Source: Metabacillus arenae
GTDB taxonomy: Bacteria > Bacillota > Bacilli > Bacillales > Bacillaceae
Assembly (NCBI RefSeq): GCF_014773385.1
Contig: NZ_JACXAI010000005.1
Location: 162,548-226,547 of the forward strand
Reading direction: 5' to 3'
DNA length: 64,000 bases
Each line of letters begins with the position of its first letter. Within the stretch, counting starts at the first letter, position 1. Made by a program: the position numbers and the translations under genes. Below the pieces are notes generated by a model. That model made no database searches, was not told the origin of the DNA, and worked only from the letters and a program-made list of their open reading frames with translations. Shown one piece after another: positions 62,323 to 64,000 of the stretch.

Positions 62323-62477
62323 CTATGCATTGAGCACCTGCTTATTTGTTGTCGGTTTACTCTAAGGAAACACTTATCAGATTCAAATTTATTTTAAACG
62401 TTCTGCTGGTTTTCCGATGAAAAAATTCTCTTTTTACATCCTTTGCCATTTATAATAAAAAAAGGGAGGTTGAAAGC

Positions 62478-63581
62478 TTGAGAGTACCAGTGTATGAGCT
62501 TAAAGAAGGCTGTATTTTATCAGAAGATGTTATTTTAAAAACAAACCGACCGCTTTTGCTTAAGGAAGCTGTATTAAATAAAGAGCTCCTGCAAATCCTA
62601 TCTGTCTTTTTAATTAAAGATGTGGATGTAAAGCCAAAGCTTGTAAACGGAATAGATTTTCGTGCTTTTAAAACAACTTTGTCGAATGTTGAGAGCCATG
62701 AAGCAGATGTGAAACCTTCAGAAATAATAAATGAATTAGATATCGAACATTTCTATGTAGAAGCAGTGTCTGCGTATAAAAAAATGTTTCTTTCATGGCG
62801 AGGTGGACATTTGTCGATATTGGAAAAGTAAGACATATCTTAATTCCATTATTGGACAAAGCTCTTCAAAAGCCTGAAACGGTCTTAAGGTTATTTCAAT
62901 ATGTCCAAATCCAAATGCGGGAATATATTTATTTCATGCAATATCTGTTGCTTTACTAAGTGGGGTATTTGCTTATAAACTTAATTATTCAAAAGGGGAC
63001 ATTTTTCAGATCGCTATTACAGGCCTTTTAGCTGATTGCGGCATGTCTAAAATTGAAGAAAACGTTATGGCAAAATGTATTCCATTAACAGATCGTGAAT
63101 TCAACGAAATTAAACAGCATCCCCTATATAGTTATCAAATGATCAAAAATTTAAAAGCTGTAAAAGAAGCTGTAAAAGTAGGTATTCTTCAACATCAAAA
63201 CGATTAAATGGAAGTGGTTATCCATTAGGCAGGAACGGAACAGAACTGCATACATATGGAAAAATTGTTGGAGTTGCTGATGTTTACCAGGCTATGGTTT
63301 CATATCGTCCTTACCGGCAAAGACAATCTCCGATAAAAGCTCTTGAACAAATACGTAAAGATGAGTTTGGAAAATATGATTTAGCTGTGGTCGAAACACT
63401 TACAAAATTAATAGGATCTTTAATGTCTAAATCGCAACTGATGCTATCTGACGGACGAGTTGCTGATATCGTCTATTTTGTTGAAAATGAACCAGGCCGG
63501 CCAATAGTAAAAATCAATGATACAGAAGAGGTCATAAATCTCAACGAAAATCACCAATTATACATAAAAGAACTAATGTAA
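62478..63581 (+). pseudogene. Frameshifted HD-GYP-domain protein
   Basis: TTG at 62478 with GGGAGGT upstream starts MRVPVYELKEGCILSEDVIL. The frame breaks near 62808, 62920 and 63201. Joining the frames gives WTFVDIGKVRHILIPLLDKA, LFHAISVALLSGVFAYKLNY, GLLADCGMSKIEENVMAK, RLNGSGYPLGRNGTELHTYG, KIVGVADVYQAMVSYRPYR, a full HD-GYP layout of about 365 residues. The catalytic HD is replaced by AD and the HHE before LNGSGYP is missing, so even an intact version would probably not hydrolyse cyclic dinucleotides. Bacillus relatives carry such a gene between gyrA and rrn. Three shifts suggest decay, though sequencing error is possible. Confidence 0.8.
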
Positions 63582-63608
63582 AAGCAAAAATATTTTGCTC
63601 TTTTCTCC

Positions 63609-63636
63609 TTGACCAATTCAGTTTTCATGTTATACT
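63609..63636 (+). promoter_or_regulatory. rrn promoter P1
   Basis: TTGACC (63609-63614), 16-bp spacer, TATACT (63631-63636). Confidence 0.75.
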
Positions 63637-63690
63637 TTATAAGTTGGCTTTAGAGCACTTGTCATATTTGATAAAGAAATAAAAAAAGTG

Positions 63691-63719
63691 TTGACTTTTT
63701 AAGAGCCTAAATGTTATAT
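63691..63719 (+). promoter_or_regulatory. rrn promoter P2
   Basis: TTGACT (63691-63696), 17-bp spacer, TTATAT (63714-63719), about 110 bases before the 16S. Tandem rrn promoters are the rule for the first rrn operon after gyrA in Bacillus. The leader TTCTTTGAAAACTAAACAAA at 63753-63772 is the Bacillus boxA-type antitermination region. Confidence 0.8.
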
Positions 63720-63830
63720 TAAAGTAGTCGCTTTTGAGAGGTGACACTAAAGTTCTTTGAAAACTAAACAAAGCAAAGCGTCAACGTTAATTCTATTTTT
63801 ATTTTTTAAAGAGCTAATCAACTCTACATT

Positions 63831-64000
63831 TTATCGGAGAGTTTGATCCTGGCTCAGGACGAACGCTGGCGGCGTGCCTAATACATGCAAGTCGAGCGAA
63901 TCATTTAAAAGCTTGCTTTTGATTGGTTAGCGGCGGACGGGTGAGTAACACGTGGGCAACCTGCCTGTAAGACTGGGATAACTCCGGGAAACCGGGGCTA
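63831..64000 (+). rRNA. 16S ribosomal RNA, 5' end (partial)
   Basis: Begins TTATCGGAGAGTTTGATCCT and continues through GACGAACGCTGGCGGCGTGC to CTCCGGGAAACCGGGGCTA. About 170 nt are inside the window and the gene runs off the right edge. The V1 stem (CATTTAAAAGCTTGCTTTTGATTGG region) is of Bacillaceae type but cannot fix a genus here. Confidence 0.98.

Overview
The window is a Bacillaceae (endospore-forming Firmicute) chromosome segment spanning the replication origin. The evidence is the conserved block rlmH-htrC-walJIHKR, purA, dnaC, rplI-gdpP-yybS, rpsR-ssb-rpsF, ychF, parB-parA, noc, rsmG-mnmG-mnmE-khpB-yidC-rnpA-rpmH reading left, then dnaA-dnaN-yaaA-recF-remB-gyrB-gyrA and the start of an rrn operon reading right. 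Sporulation-linked genes (yyaC, spoIIIJ-type yidC, noc, yyzF) and the 16S start also fit Bacillus or a close relative. The genus cannot be fixed from this sequence.

Positions 1-15300 are accessory DNA. At their heart (about 800-11700) is a set of genes that look like one pathway. A stand-alone DAHP synthase feeds chorismate. A UbiC/DUF98-type chorismate lyase homologue would yield 4-hydroxybenzoate. Three PaaK-family AMP-forming ligases could activate it, and one of them is fused to a TPR domain. Around them lie a DUF4915-like beta-propeller, a TPR protein with an internal duplication, two paralogous small helical proteins, a 47-residue protein with 19 lysines, and other small charged proteins. 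I know no described system with this composition, and it is the best candidate here for something new. The region is also scarred: an IS91-type transposase remnant, an amidase_3 remnant, frameshifted ORFs, a TetR/SDR pair with twin operators, and a DUF559-type nuclease-like gene.

Positions 15369-51557 hold the conserved left arm of the origin, almost entirely on the minus strand (co-directional with the leftward fork): cell-wall two-component system, tRNA-Lys/Glu/Phe, purine synthesis, replicative helicase, c-di-AMP phosphodiesterase, ribosomal proteins, chromosome partitioning, tRNA modification and membrane-protein insertion. Regulatory DNA includes two parS-type sites, PurR boxes upstream of purA, and a probable S6:S18 leader at rpsF.

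Positions 51558-53814 form a bipartite oriC around dnaA, with DnaA boxes on both sides and a DnaA-trio/AT-rich unwinding element before dnaN. Further DnaA-box clusters lie near rlmH/yyzF and between mnmE and khpB. The right arm ends with a frameshifted HD-GYP-domain gene, tandem rrn promoters and the first about 170 nt of 16S rRNA.

Two families of dispersed intergenic repeats, found in at least seven and three copies, occupy most of the longer gaps in the origin half. They are not explained by any gene.
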